From contig JABDLD010000028.1 in assembly GCA_013001885.1 (NCBI GenBank), positions 1-57,073 on the forward strand: DNA of 57,073 nt. Direction: 5' to 3'. The stretch's first letter is position 1. Each line of letters opens with the position of its first letter. Of this stretch, positions 1-8,661 are shown piece by piece. The translations under genes and the position numbers were made by a program. The DNA is from Lysobacterales bacterium (lineage in GTDB: Bacteria > Pseudomonadota > Gammaproteobacteria > Xanthomonadales > SZUA-36). The notes beneath the pieces are model-generated. The model ran no database searches. It was given only the letters and a program-made list of their open reading frames with translations, and was not told the origin of the DNA.

Positions 1-975
<975 letters not shown>

Positions 976-999
976 GCAGATCGATTCCCAAAACTTGTT

Positions 1000-1016
1000 A
1001 TTATACGTGCATGCAC
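1000..1016 (-). promoter_or_regulatory. uvrB -10 box and adjacent GTGCATGCAC palindrome
   Basis: On the minus strand TATAAT (1005-1000) stands 25 bases before the uvrB ATG, a sensible -10 distance. Directly upstream of it lies the perfect 10-base palindrome GTGCATGCAC (1007-1016), in the -10/-35 spacer. No good -35 hexamer is visible. The palindrome could be an operator, but its regulator is unknown. Confidence 0.4.
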
Positions 1017-1074
1017 ACCTCAATCGCGCTGTTACCTTTTCCGCTGCCAGCGCAGTTTTGACGGAATAAGAAAA

Positions 1075-2262
1075 ATGCCCCGAATCTCGGTAAAAGTCGA
1101 ACAGATCAGACCCTCTGCCACCATCACGGTCAGCGCCGAAGCCATGCGGCTGAAGGCGGAAGGCAGGGATATTGTCTCGCTGAGCGCCGGTGAGCCGGAT
1201 TTCGACACCCCGAAGCACATTTGCGAGGCCGCCGTCGCCGCCATCCACGCCGGCCAGACGCGCTACACCCAGGTGGACGGAACACCGGAGCTGAAGGCCG
1301 CCATCGCGCAAAAACTTCGCGCACAGAATGAGCTGGAATACGAGCCCGATCAGATCATTGCGTCCAACGGGGCCAAGCAAAGCCTGTTCAACCTGATGAT
1401 GGCTGTGCTGAACCGGGGCGACGAGGTCATCGTGCCCGCCCCCTACTGGGTGTCCTACCCGGACATGGTCAAGCTGGCCGACGCAAGGCCGGCCATCCTG
1501 TCGGCGACAGCTGAAAACGACTACAAGATCACGCCGCGGGAACTGGCGAATTCGCTGAATGACGACACCCGCATGGTGATACTGAACTCACCCTCGAATC
1601 CTACCGGCAAGGTCTACTCCGGGGATGAATACCGCGGGCTCGGCGAAGTCCTGCTGGAGCATCCCAAGGTCTTCATCGCCTGCGACGACATTTACGAACA
1701 CATCTACTGGGGCGATGGCCCGTTTCGCACTTTTTTGAATGCCTGCCCGGAACTGGCGGACCGCACGGTTCTGATCAACGGCGTTTCCAAGGGTTACGCG
1801 ATGACGGGCTGGCGGCTGGGCTACCTGGCCGGCCCGGCCGACCTGGTCGCGGCCATGCGCAAGATCCAGGGCCAGAGCACTTCGTGCCCCAGCTCGATTT
1901 CCCAGGCCGCTGCCGTTGCGGCTCTGACCGGACCGCAGGCCTGCATAGAGGAAATGCGCCAGGCTTTCGAACAGCGCTACCGTTATATCCGCGAGACGCT
2001 GAACACGATAGACGGGGTTGAATGCCCTGAATGCGACGGCGCGTTCTACGCTTTTCCGTCGTTCCAGGCGGTGATTGACCGGATGGACGCGGTGCGCGAC
2101 GACGTCGAACTGGCGACCTGGCTGCTCAACGAGGCCGGCGTTGCGACGGTGCCGGGCACGGCGTTCGGCGCACCGGGCCACCTGCGCCTTTCGTTCGCTT
2201 CCAGCATGGAAGAACTCGAAGATGCCATCAGCCGAATCCGCAACGCGCTGAGCGGTTTGTAG
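1075..2262 (+). CDS. Aspartate aminotransferase, class I PLP enzyme (subgroup I-gamma type)
   Basis: Cytosolic PLP-dependent enzyme expected to swap amino groups between aspartate/glutamate and their 2-oxo acids; some relatives also use prephenate. 395 residues, the normal length. Seen: NSPSNPTG at 171-178, the PLP-contacting CDDIYEHI near 203-210, and the Schiff-base lysine K239 in [16 protein letters not shown]. The start is ATG 1075, because the conserved class I N-terminus ([20 protein letters not shown]) begins there; the open frame running upstream to base 28 is only the antisense of uvrB. It is divergent from uvrB and followed by a non-coding structured stretch. Exact substrate range cannot be told from sequence. 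Confidence 0.93.
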   Translation: MPRISVKVEQIRPSATITVSAEAMRLKAEGRDIVSLSAGEPDFDTPKHICEAAVAAIHAGQTRYTQVDGTPELKAAIAQKLRAQNELEYEPDQIIASNGAKQSLFNLMMAVLNRGDEVIVPAPYWVSYPDMVKLADARPAILSATAENDYKITPRELANSLNDDTRMVILNSPSNPTGKVYSGDEYRGLGEVLLEHPKVFIACDDIYEHIYWGDGPFRTFLNACPELADRTVLINGVSKGYAMTGWRLGYLAGPADLVAAMRKIQGQSTSCPSSISQAAAVAALTGPQACIEEMRQAFEQRYRYIRETLNTIDGVECPECDGAFYAFPSFQAVIDRMDAVRDDVELATWLLNEAGVATVPGTAFGAPGHLRLSFASSMEELEDAISRIRNALSGL

Positions 2263-2300
2263 AGCACATCAACCGGAGCGGGATTTGCCGCCGAGAGCGT

Positions 2301-2402
2301 GGGGGGCCGGATATCTGCCCACCGGACACGCTCGAGACATCCCTGTGCGCTCGTCATTTGTTCCCGACAAATGACGGTCCTGCAGGCAGATACCCGCCCC
2401 CC
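2301..2402. repeat. Nested inverted-repeat element between the aminotransferase and fimT
   Basis: An outer imperfect inverted repeat (2301-2319 against 2385-2402, sharing a G-tract and ATCTGCC) encloses a perfect inner hairpin: CGTCATTTGT (2352-2361), loop TCCCG, ACAAATGACG (2367-2376). A further pair GAGCGTG (2295-2301) / CACGCTC (2328-2334) allows an alternative fold. There is no T-run, so it is not an ordinary terminator. It may be an extragenic repeat family or a structured RNA. Nothing else is recognisable in the 2263-2489 gap. Confidence 0.5.
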
Positions 2403-2489
2403 TGCCGAACCTTGCCAACATCTGTTCCTACAACTTTTCCATCCTGATGCTTACATGCCAGGATCCGGGATCGCGGCACACTGTGGCTT

Positions 2490-3047
2490 ATGCTTATTCA
2501 CGGTCACGGTACAGGTTGCAGAAACGTCCCGGGTTTCACTGTTTTGGAACTTATGGTCACGGTCGCCATTGCCGGAATTTTGCTGGTCACCGGCGCGCCG
2601 GCGCTGCAGAATTTCAGCCGGCTGCAGCAGATGAAGGCGGCTGTCAATACCCTACAAAATGACCTGATGATGAGCCGCAGTTCGGCCGTGCATCTGAATA
2701 CCCGCGTGGTGGCTTGCCCCGGCACGCCGGGAGCGGGGTGTTCCGACAGCACGGACTGGAGTGGCGGTTGGATTGTTTTTGCCGACAATAATGCAGACCG
2801 GCAGCGGCAGGCAGGGGAAAACCTGATCCGGCGGGGGCAGCAAACTGAACAGATGCTTATCCTGAGCAATGCAGGCAGGACCCGGATTCGTTTCCTGCCG
2901 GACGGCAGCGCACCCGGCAGTAACAGCAGTATCACGTTTTGCGGGCCGGGCGGCCCGGCTCAAGCCCGTAAACTCGTCATCTCCAACGTCGGACGTATCC
3001 GCAGGGACGCCGCGCCAACCCTTGATCTGTCGCTTTGCCCCACTTAA
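2490..3047 (+). CDS. fimT: GspH/FimT-type minor pseudopilin
   Basis: Predicted minor pilin of the type IV pilus (or type II secretion pseudopilus), processed by the prepilin peptidase at the inner membrane. 185 residues. The type IV prepilin signal is clear: cleavage after G15 before F16, followed by E20 (mature E5) and the hydrophobic helix FTVLELMVTVAIAGILL. The globular part has the GspH/FimT pattern with cysteines near the middle and at the C-terminal end (LSLCPT). No strong ribosome site precedes ATG 2490, but no other ATG fits the short leader. It stands alone here, 50 kb from the other minor-pilin genes at the window end; its stop is four bases before the tRNA-Asn promoter. Confidence 0.85.
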   Translation: MLIHGHGTGCRNVPGFTVLELMVTVAIAGILLVTGAPALQNFSRLQQMKAAVNTLQNDLMMSRSSAVHLNTRVVACPGTPGAGCSDSTDWSGGWIVFADNNADRQRQAGENLIRRGQQTEQMLILSNAGRTRIRFLPDGSAPGSNSSITFCGPGGPAQARKLVISNVGRIRRDAAPTLDLSLCPT

Positions 3048-3050
3048 TCC

Positions 3051-3079
3051 TTGACTCCCCACACCAAAGAAACGAAAAT
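3051..3079 (+). promoter_or_regulatory. Sigma-70-type promoter of tRNA-Asn
   Basis: TTGACT (3051-3056), 17-base spacer, GAAAAT (3074-3079), then a GC-rich discriminator (CCGCGCC) of the kind found at stringently controlled stable-RNA promoters. Start of transcription would be near 3086, about 10 bases before the tRNA. Confidence 0.6.
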
Positions 3080-3096
3080 ACCGCGCCTCAAACAAT

Positions 3097-3173
3097 TCCC
3101 CAGTAGCTCAGCTGGTTAGAGCGGGTGACTGTTAATCACTAGGTCCGCGGTTCGAGTCCGTGCTGGGGAGCCA
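3097..3173 (+). tRNA. tRNA-Asn (anticodon GTT)
   Basis: A 77-base cloverleaf. Acceptor arm TCCCCAG (3097-3103) pairs with CTGGGGA (3163-3169), discriminator G and encoded CCA (3171-3173). D-arm has AGCTCAGCTGGTTAGAGC, the anticodon loop CTGTTAA carries GTT, and the T-arm has GGTTCGAGTCC. Its own promoter precedes it and a Rho-independent terminator follows eight bases on. Confidence 0.98.
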
Positions 3174-3184
3174 AATACCAAAAA

Positions 3185-3213
3185 GAGCCCGTCGCAAAAC
3201 GGGCTCCTTTTTT
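3185..3213 (+). terminator. Rho-independent terminator of tRNA-Asn
   Basis: Stem GAGCCCG (3185-3191) / CGGGCTC (3200-3206) with an 8-base loop, followed by C and six T. Confidence 0.9.
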
Positions 3214-3329
3214 ATTCAGAGCATGGTCAGTGATAGCGCTCGCCCATATGCTCAACCCAGCCATCCTCGCCACCCGGCCTGTCATCGCGATTGGTCCAGC
3301 GCAGGGTTCCACCGGTTTCATTCCTGTAA

Positions 3330-3581
3330 TTACGCCGTTTTACGGATTTCTGCTCTCAAACGGTCGCGGATGTTGACAATCTGCCAGGCTCCGACCACCA
3401 GGAAAAAGCCGATGACCGAGGAGAATTTCGCAACGCTACTGAGTGTTTCGTACTGATGTTCGACGAACAGGCCGATGATCGGAAGCAGATATAACAGCGA
3501 GACCACCCCTGCACCGTAAATAACCAGGAAGCGAAACAGGTTCAGAAAACTATCCCATCTTTTTTCACTTTGCCTTCTCAT
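3330..3581 (-). CDS. Small two-helix membrane protein, unknown function
   Basis: 83 residues starting MRRQSEKRWDSFLNLFRF. I do not recognise the family. Two hydrophobic segments are visible, about residues 17-39 (FLVIYGAGVVSLLYLLPIIGLFV) and 50-66 (FSSVIGFFLVVGAWQIV), with a charged C-terminus (RDRLRAEIRKTA). The ATG at 3581-3579 was chosen because AGAGGAG precedes it at good spacing; the longer upstream frame lacks such a site. It lies between the tRNA-Asn terminator and another small minus-strand gene, 90 bases away, and could share a transcript with it. Confidence 0.6.
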   Translation of the reverse strand: MRRQSEKRWDSFLNLFRFLVIYGAGVVSLLYLLPIIGLFVEHQYETLSSVAKFSSVIGFFLVVGAWQIVNIRDRLRAEIRKTA

Positions 3582-3671
3582 GTCGATGACTCCTCTAGAA
3601 AAAGGGGGCAGTTTCCTGCCCCTCAAGGCACACTTTTAGGAGAGATCCAGACCTTGCTTCAGGCTGGAGAT

Positions 3672-3923
3672 TTAGTGTACCGGTCTGCCCTGAAAGGGTC
3701 TTGTCCAGACCCGCAGTTCAGTTGACAGTTTTGCAAGCCTGAATTCGGCAAGAGCCAGTGCCTGCTTCATACGTTCAATGCTGTCGGGTGACTGGCTGTC
3801 CGGGCAGGCCTCGATCAAATCCTGCCAGAAGCTGATTTCTGCTCGAAGCATTGCCACCTCAGGTTGTGCATCGCAGCCGCCGGTATTCTGCCGGTTACAT
3901 TCGTCGCGGTCGTTGCTGGCCAT
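3672..3923 (-). CDS. Small hypothetical protein
   Basis: 83 residues, MASNDRDECNRQNTGG to the end, with no recognised domain, signal peptide or membrane segment. The middle (residues 24-72) looks alpha-helical, with leucines and alternating charges (RAEISFWQDLIEACPD, RMKQALALAEFRLAKL). AGGAA stands before ATG 3923-3921. Gene calling rests on composition and the ribosome site only. Confidence 0.45.
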   Translation of the reverse strand: MASNDRDECNRQNTGGCDAQPEVAMLRAEISFWQDLIEACPDSQSPDSIERMKQALALAEFRLAKLSTELRVWTRPFQGRPVH

Positions 3924-4090
3924 TCAATATTCCTATAGTTCCAAACTGCGCCCACGCGGCACGTCGGCTACGGCAGGCATGATATTGCGCCACCGCCACC
4001 ACCGCTTGACCGCAACGGACGGGCAGTTGACTGGACCGGATCAGCCCGCCAGAATGCAGGCTCAAAGAGAATTCAACCAAAGGCCTTTTC

Positions 4091-5083
4091 ATGTCCGTTT
4101 TTGCTCCGGCACTGGGTGCGATCTGGAAACAACTGGAGGATTACGGAATTGATCCTGCTCCGGTTTTCAAGGCCGAAGGTGTCGATCCGGAAATCCTGTA
4201 CGACGCAGGCGCCCGCGTGCCGGTCGATCGTTATCAGCGTCTGGACGTCAGGGCCGCCGAATTATCCAGAGACCCTTTTTTCGGCCTCAAAGGGTCCCGG
4301 TATTTCAGGCCCGCGCACCTGGGCGCCCTGGGTTTCGCCTGGCTGGCGAGTTCCAGCCTGCGCACGGCTTTTCAGCGCCTGAGCCGCTATTCCCGAATCA
4401 TCCAGGAAAAGCTCATCATCGAGATCGATGAGAATGGCGAGATGTTTTTTGTAAAGGTGGACGCGCGACTGCCCGACCTCGGTGCGAAAATCCGGGAAGA
4501 GGGCCAACTCGCGGCGCTGGTCAAGTTTTGCCGAGTCATAGCTGGTGACGGTTTCAAACCCGCCAAAATTTGCTTCCGGCAAAAAGAGCCGGCTGACACC
4601 AGTTACCATTACGAGTTGTTCCGCTGCCCGATCGAATTTGGCGCCACCGACACCCTTTTCGTGGTCAGTCAGCAGGACGTCGACAAGCGCCTGACCGGCT
4701 CGAACGACGAACTGGCGAAGCTCAACGAACATATCGTGGTGAGGTACCTGGCGCACAATGCCAAGGAGGATGTGGTCAACCGCGTCAAGGCTGCGATTAT
4801 CGACGGCCTGGCTAACGGTACGGTCACCGAGGCCATGATCGCGGATCAACTCCACACCACGCCGCGAAACATGCATCGGAAGCTGCAAAAGGAACAGACC
4901 TCGTTCAAACAACTGCTTACTGACGTGCGCAAGGACCTGGCGAAGCAATACATCCAGGACCGGAGCAAGACGCTGACTGAAATCTCGTTCATGCTGGGAT
5001 TTTCCGAGGTCAGCTCGTTTTCACGGGCATTCAAAAACTGGACCGGAAAACCGCCCAGCGAAGCCCGCCAGGATGTAGCATAG
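4091..5083 (+). CDS. AraC-family transcriptional regulator (OruR/ArgR-like N-terminal domain)
   Basis: DNA-binding regulator of 330 residues. The N-terminal ~190 residues match the Arabinose_bd-type ligand domain common in Pseudomonas OruR-like proteins (MSVFAPALGAIWKQLEDYGI, VPVDRYQRLDVRAAELSRDP). The C-terminal ~90 residues hold the double helix-turn-helix; the second, better conserved one is LTEISFMLGFSEVSSFSRAF followed by KNWTGKPPSEAR. The ligand is unknown. It reads toward the two SYLF genes, 111 bases downstream, and may control them, but no operator was identified. Confidence 0.88.
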   Translation: MSVFAPALGAIWKQLEDYGIDPAPVFKAEGVDPEILYDAGARVPVDRYQRLDVRAAELSRDPFFGLKGSRYFRPAHLGALGFAWLASSSLRTAFQRLSRYSRIIQEKLIIEIDENGEMFFVKVDARLPDLGAKIREEGQLAALVKFCRVIAGDGFKPAKICFRQKEPADTSYHYELFRCPIEFGATDTLFVVSQQDVDKRLTGSNDELAKLNEHIVVRYLAHNAKEDVVNRVKAAIIDGLANGTVTEAMIADQLHTTPRNMHRKLQKEQTSFKQLLTDVRKDLAKQYIQDRSKTLTEISFMLGFSEVSSFSRAFKNWTGKPPSEARQDVA

Positions 5084-5194
5084 TTGCCCGAAATGTGATT
5101 AACTTTGACAGATGTCCACAGTTCCTTCCTTCTAGGGTTGCTACCTAACTGACCTACCAGGCCGCCGAGCCGGCCGCTCATACAGGAGAACACC

Positions 5195-5731
5195 ATGCGT
5201 AAATTTTTGCTTCTCGCGTTGACCGCACTTTTTATTACTTCAACTGGCTCCCTGTGGGCCTTCGAACCGGACACCAGCGACGAGCTTCAGTTGTCCGTCG
5301 CCAAGGCCATTCTGGACATCAAGAAAGACGATCCCGGAATCGAGAGGTTCTTCAATGATTCAGCCGGCTACGCCGTTTTTCCGAAAGTCGGAAAAGGTGG
5401 TATTGGTGTTGGCGGCGCCCGCGGCAAGGGCATGGTCATCGCCAATGACAAGGCCATTGGCCGGTCAACGCTGACCCAGCTCACGGTCGGATTCCAGCTG
5501 GGCGGCCAGGTCTATGCCCAGTTCATCTTTTTCAAAGACGAAACCGCTCTGGGCCACTTCCAGCGCGGTAATTATGAAATGGGCGCGCAGGCGTCGGCAG
5601 TCGCCGTTACGCTCGGAGCCTCCGCTGATGCAGATTACGACAAAGGCGTCGCCGTGTTTACCAATGTCGGCGGCGGCCTGATGTACGAGGCATCGATCGG
5701 TGGACAGAAGTTTTCATACGACCCCCTCTAA
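5195..5731 (+). CDS. Secreted SYLF (Ysc84/DUF500) domain protein, copy 1
   Basis: 178 residues. A signal peptide (1-22, cut after SLWA) exports it to the periplasm or beyond. The rest is a SYLF domain, a lipid-binding fold in eukaryotes (Ysc84/SH3YL1); bacterial roles are not settled. Typical stretches are GYAVFPKVGKGGIGVGGARGKG, TVGFQLGGQVYAQFIFF and GASADADYDKGVAVFTNVGGG. AGGAG precedes ATG 5195. Its paralogue starts 25 bases after its stop, so the two are probably co-transcribed; they differ throughout and are not a recent duplicate. Confidence 0.88.
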   Translation: MRKFLLLALTALFITSTGSLWAFEPDTSDELQLSVAKAILDIKKDDPGIERFFNDSAGYAVFPKVGKGGIGVGGARGKGMVIANDKAIGRSTLTQLTVGFQLGGQVYAQFIFFKDETALGHFQRGNYEMGAQASAVAVTLGASADADYDKGVAVFTNVGGGLMYEASIGGQKFSYDPL

Positions 5732-5756
5732 ACAGCGATAAAAAAGGAATTTTTTA

Positions 5757-6296
5757 ATGCGAAAATTGATTGCAAGCCTGGCGGCCCTGGTGCTGGCAGT
5801 ATCCATCGTGCCGGCGCTGGCTTTCGAACCGGACGTTAACGACAGTTTTGAACTGGATGTCCAGAAAGCCATCATCGCCATCAAGAAAGCCGACCCCGGA
5901 ATCGAAACGTTTTTCGATAACGCAGCCGGCTTTGCCGTTTTTCCGAGCGTCGGCAAAGGCGGAATCGTGATCGGCGGCGCTTACGGCAAGGGGCTGGTCA
6001 TTGCCGGCAAAAAAGCCGTGGGCTACACGACCATGACCCAGGGCACGATCGGCCTGCAGCTGGGCGGCCAGAATTATTCGCAATTCATTTTCTTCCGAGA
6101 CAACACCGCCATCGATCACTTCAAGCGCGGCAATTTCGAATTCGGCGCCCAGGCGTCTGCTGTCGCCGTTACGGCGGGTGCATCAGCCGATGCCGCCTAT
6201 GATTCCGGTGTCGCCATCTTCACCCTCGCAAGAGGCGGTTTGATGATCGAGGGATCGGTCGGCGGCCAGCGCTTCACTTACCAGGCGAAGCCATAA
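5757..6296 (+). CDS. Secreted SYLF (Ysc84/DUF500) domain protein, copy 2
   Basis: 179 residues, signal peptide 1-22 (cut after PALA), then a SYLF domain with the same landmarks as the gene before it: GFAVFPSVGKGGIVIGGAYG, GTIGLQLGGQNYSQFIFF, GASADAAYDSGVAIFTLARGG. AAGGAATTTTTTA precedes the ATG. Tandem arrangement and shared signal peptides suggest related work in the cell envelope. A strong hairpin follows before the convergent gene. Confidence 0.88.
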   Translation: MRKLIASLAALVLAVSIVPALAFEPDVNDSFELDVQKAIIAIKKADPGIETFFDNAAGFAVFPSVGKGGIVIGGAYGKGLVIAGKKAVGYTTMTQGTIGLQLGGQNYSQFIFFRDNTAIDHFKRGNFEFGAQASAVAVTAGASADAAYDSGVAIFTLARGGLMIEGSVGGQRFTYQAKP

Positions 6297-6310
6297 ACTT
6301 TTTCGGGGCC

Positions 6311-6336
6311 GGGTTCATCCGCGACAGGATGAGCCC
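6311..6336. terminator. Hairpin between convergent genes, terminator-like without T-run
   Basis: GGGTTCATCC (6311-6320) pairs with GGATGAGCCC (6327-6336) with one G-T wobble and a 6-base loop; flanking GGCC/CGGG-type bases may extend it. No T-run follows on either strand, so termination is only suggested by its place between convergent stops. Confidence 0.35.
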
Positions 6337-6347
6337 GTTCCGGGGAA

Positions 6348-6932
6348 TCACTTCACCCGGGTCGTCGTCACCGAATACAGGTGGAATCCCTCCCCGGTGC
6401 GTTTCAGACGGACCAGCGTCCAGCCGGATGCTTCGGCCTGCAGCGCGACCAGGAGGCGCCTCGGCGCGGCATTTTCGTCCAAGAACTCCTGCGCCCCCGC
6501 CTCGGTCATAACGGTGTAGCTGCCGCCGCCCTTGCCGCTGACGGCAAAATCCAGCAGGTAACTTCCGCCCTCCTCCACGTTAAGCCTGACACCCAGGACT
6601 GCGGCGGCGTCGTTGTCAAAAACGATGGAAGATTCGGGGTGCACAATCGCCGGCCGGGAAAGCGTCAAATAGCCTTTTCCCTCGAGATAAAGATGTTTCG
6701 AATCGAGAATGAAGCCCTCTCCCCCGGCTTGTCCCTCCAGGCTCTGCAGAATTTCACCCAGGCGCTCTTCACCGAGTGGCCCGGGCGGCTGAGGAACCTG
6801 CGCCTGGGGTGGAAGAATGGCCAATACGCGGCTCGATGGCGCCACGTTGAACGTCTGCAGTTCCTGCGCAACGGCGGCATGGCAAAACAATAAAGCCAGC
6901 AACGGCAATCGGTATAGGGACCTGGGTAACAT
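6348..6932 (-). CDS. Exported hypothetical protein
   Basis: 194 residues with a signal peptide (1-22, cut after AAVA). I do not recognise the family. The mature part begins with a proline-rich stretch (PPQAQVPQPPGP, about 41-52) and continues with beta-rich sequence (YLTLSRPAIVHPESSIVF, GGSYLLDFAVSGKGGGSYTV) reminiscent of a small jelly-roll or Ig-like periplasmic domain, but that is only impression. It diverges from fhs with a 58-base gap, so the two promoters must lie close or overlap. Confidence 0.6.
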   Translation of the reverse strand: MLPRSLYRLPLLALLFCHAAVAQELQTFNVAPSSRVLAILPPQAQVPQPPGPLGEERLGEILQSLEGQAGGEGFILDSKHLYLEGKGYLTLSRPAIVHPESSIVFDNDAAAVLGVRLNVEEGGSYLLDFAVSGKGGGSYTVMTEAGAQEFLDENAAPRRLLVALQAEASGWTLVRLKRTGEGFHLYSVTTTRVK

Positions 6933-6990
6933 GCTCGCTTTCCTCCTGACGGTAGCCTAAGATTATCCACCAACAACAAGGACTACTGCC

Positions 6991-8661
6991 ATGCTTTCTG
7001 ACACAGAAATCGCCGCAAAAGCCAAAAAAGAACCCATCGAAGAGATCGCCGCGAAACTTGGCATAGTCAAGGAAGATCTTATCCCCTATGGTGACGGTAT
7101 CGCAAAAGTTCGCCTTAGCGCGATGTCGCGCCCCCGGCCGAGGCCCGGTTCCGGAAAGCTGATTCTCGTCTCCGCAACCACGCCCACCTCGGCAGGAGAA
7201 GGTAAAACAACCACATCCATTGGTCTTGGCCAGGCTTTTACACGGCTCGAAAAATCGGTCTGCGTCGCGTTGCGGGAGCCGTCACTGGGCCCTTGCCTGG
7301 GCGTAAAGGGCGGCGCCACCGGCGGCGGTTATGCCCAGGTTGTGCCGGCGAACCGCATCAACCTGCATTTCACCGGTGATTTCCACGCCATCACGACCGC
7401 CAATAACCTGATCTCCGCTGCGATCGACAACCATCTTTACTGGGGCAACGAACTGCAGCTCGATCCCCGCATGGTTGTCTGGCGGCGTGTGATGGACATG
7501 AATGACCGCAGTCTGCGTAACATCGTTCTCGGTCTCGGCGGCCGCTTCCAGGGCATCCCCCGCGAAGGCGGTTTTGACATAACCGCGGCCTCGGAGATCA
7601 TGGCAATCCTGTGCCTGGCCAACGACATGGAAGACCTGCGGGCCCGGCTGAACCGAATCCTAATTGGATCAACTTACGGTGGCGAGGCCATTTTCCTGAG
7701 TGACCTGGGAATCACCGACGCGCTTTTGGCATTGCTGCGCGATGCGGTCCACCCGAACCTGGTGCAGACCCTTGAGGGTACGCCTGTGCTCATGCACGGC
7801 GGCCCTTTCGCCAACATCGCCCACGGCTGCAACAGCGTATTTGCAACACGTATGGCGATGCATTTCGCTGACTGGGCTATTACCGAGGCCGGGTTCGGTT
7901 TTGACCTGGGCGCGGAAAAGTTCTTCGACATAAAATGCCGTTCGGCCGGACTGAATCCCGACGCGGTCGTCCTGGTTACCACCATTCGCGCGCTCAAGCT
8001 GCATGGCGGTAAAGACGCTTTGCTGCTGGAGCAGCCCGACGTCGATGCGGTCAGCCGGGGGCTGGAAAACCTCGACAAGCACATCGAAAGCGTCGCCCAG
8101 TTCAACAAACAACCGGTCGTCGCCTTGAACCGTTTTCATTCCGACAGCGACGATGAAATCAGGCTGGTGCAGGAGCGCGCACTAGGTCACGGCGTTCGGT
8201 TTGCCGAGTCGCGCCACTTTGCCGAGGGCGGCGCCGGCGCCACCGACCTGGCGCGAGAAGTCATGGCAGCAGCAGAAAACGGTTCGGTTTACAAACCTTT
8301 GTACGACCTGGACATCCCGGTGGTGGAAAAAGTCAAGGCCGTCAGCCGAGGGATGTACGGCGCGCATGACGTGGCCTTCACCAAGGAGGCGGAAAAAGAC
8401 CTCAGGCGGATCGAAGACCTGGGGTTCAGCGGGCTTCCCATCTGCATCGCAAAAGCACCCAGTTCCCTGTCGGACGACCCCGCACTGCACGGCCGGCCGC
8501 GCGATTTCCAGGTGACCGTCCGGAACATTCAGATCAATTCCGGCGCCGGCTTCCTGGTGGTACTGACCGGCGCCATCATGCGCATGCCCGGCCTGCCCCG
8601 GCGGCCGCTGGCTGTCGACGTCAAATACCGGCCTGACGGAACGGTTGAGGGGTTCGGTTAA
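6991..8661 (+). CDS. fhs: Formate-tetrahydrofolate ligase
   Basis: ATP-dependent joining of formate to tetrahydrofolate to give 10-formyl-THF for one-carbon metabolism. 556 residues, the usual bacterial length. Seen: nucleotide-binding loop TPTSAGEGKTTTSIGLG (64-80), EPSLGPCLGVKGGATGGGYAQV, HFTGDFHAITTANNL and, near the C-terminus, the conserved NSGAGFLVVLTGAIMRMPGLP. ATG 6991 gives the standard Fhs N-terminus. Its stop (8659-8661) overlaps the stop of the convergent lipid kinase in a shared TTAA. No folate riboswitch was seen upstream. Confidence 0.97.
   Translation: MLSDTEIAAKAKKEPIEEIAAKLGIVKEDLIPYGDGIAKVRLSAMSRPRPRPGSGKLILVSATTPTSAGEGKTTTSIGLGQAFTRLEKSVCVALREPSLGPCLGVKGGATGGGYAQVVPANRINLHFTGDFHAITTANNLISAAIDNHLYWGNELQLDPRMVVWRRVMDMNDRSLRNIVLGLGGRFQGIPREGGFDITAASEIMAILCLANDMEDLRARLNRILIGSTYGGEAIFLSDLGITDALLALLRDAVHPNLVQTLEGTPVLMHGGPFANIAHGCNSVFATRMAMHFADWAITEAGFGFDLGAEKFFDIKCRSAGLNPDAVVLVTTIRALKLHGGKDALLLEQPDVDAVSRGLENLDKHIESVAQFNKQPVVALNRFHSDSDDEIRLVQERALGHGVRFAESRHFAEGGAGATDLAREVMAAAENGSVYKPLYDLDIPVVEKVKAVSRGMYGAHDVAFTKEAEKDLRRIEDLGFSGLPICIAKAPSSLSDDPALHGRPRDFQVTVRNIQINSGAGFLVVLTGAIMRMPGLPRRPLAVDVKYRPDGTVEGFG

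Noticed and set aside
976-1074. LexA operator expected at uvrB
   Set aside because: No CTG-N10-CAG match was found in the gap.
3214-3329. Minus-strand frame ending GEDGWVEHMGERYH after the small membrane protein gene
   Set aside because: It looks coding-like over about 40 codons but has no start codon after the preceding stop; perhaps a gene remnant, not enough to call.
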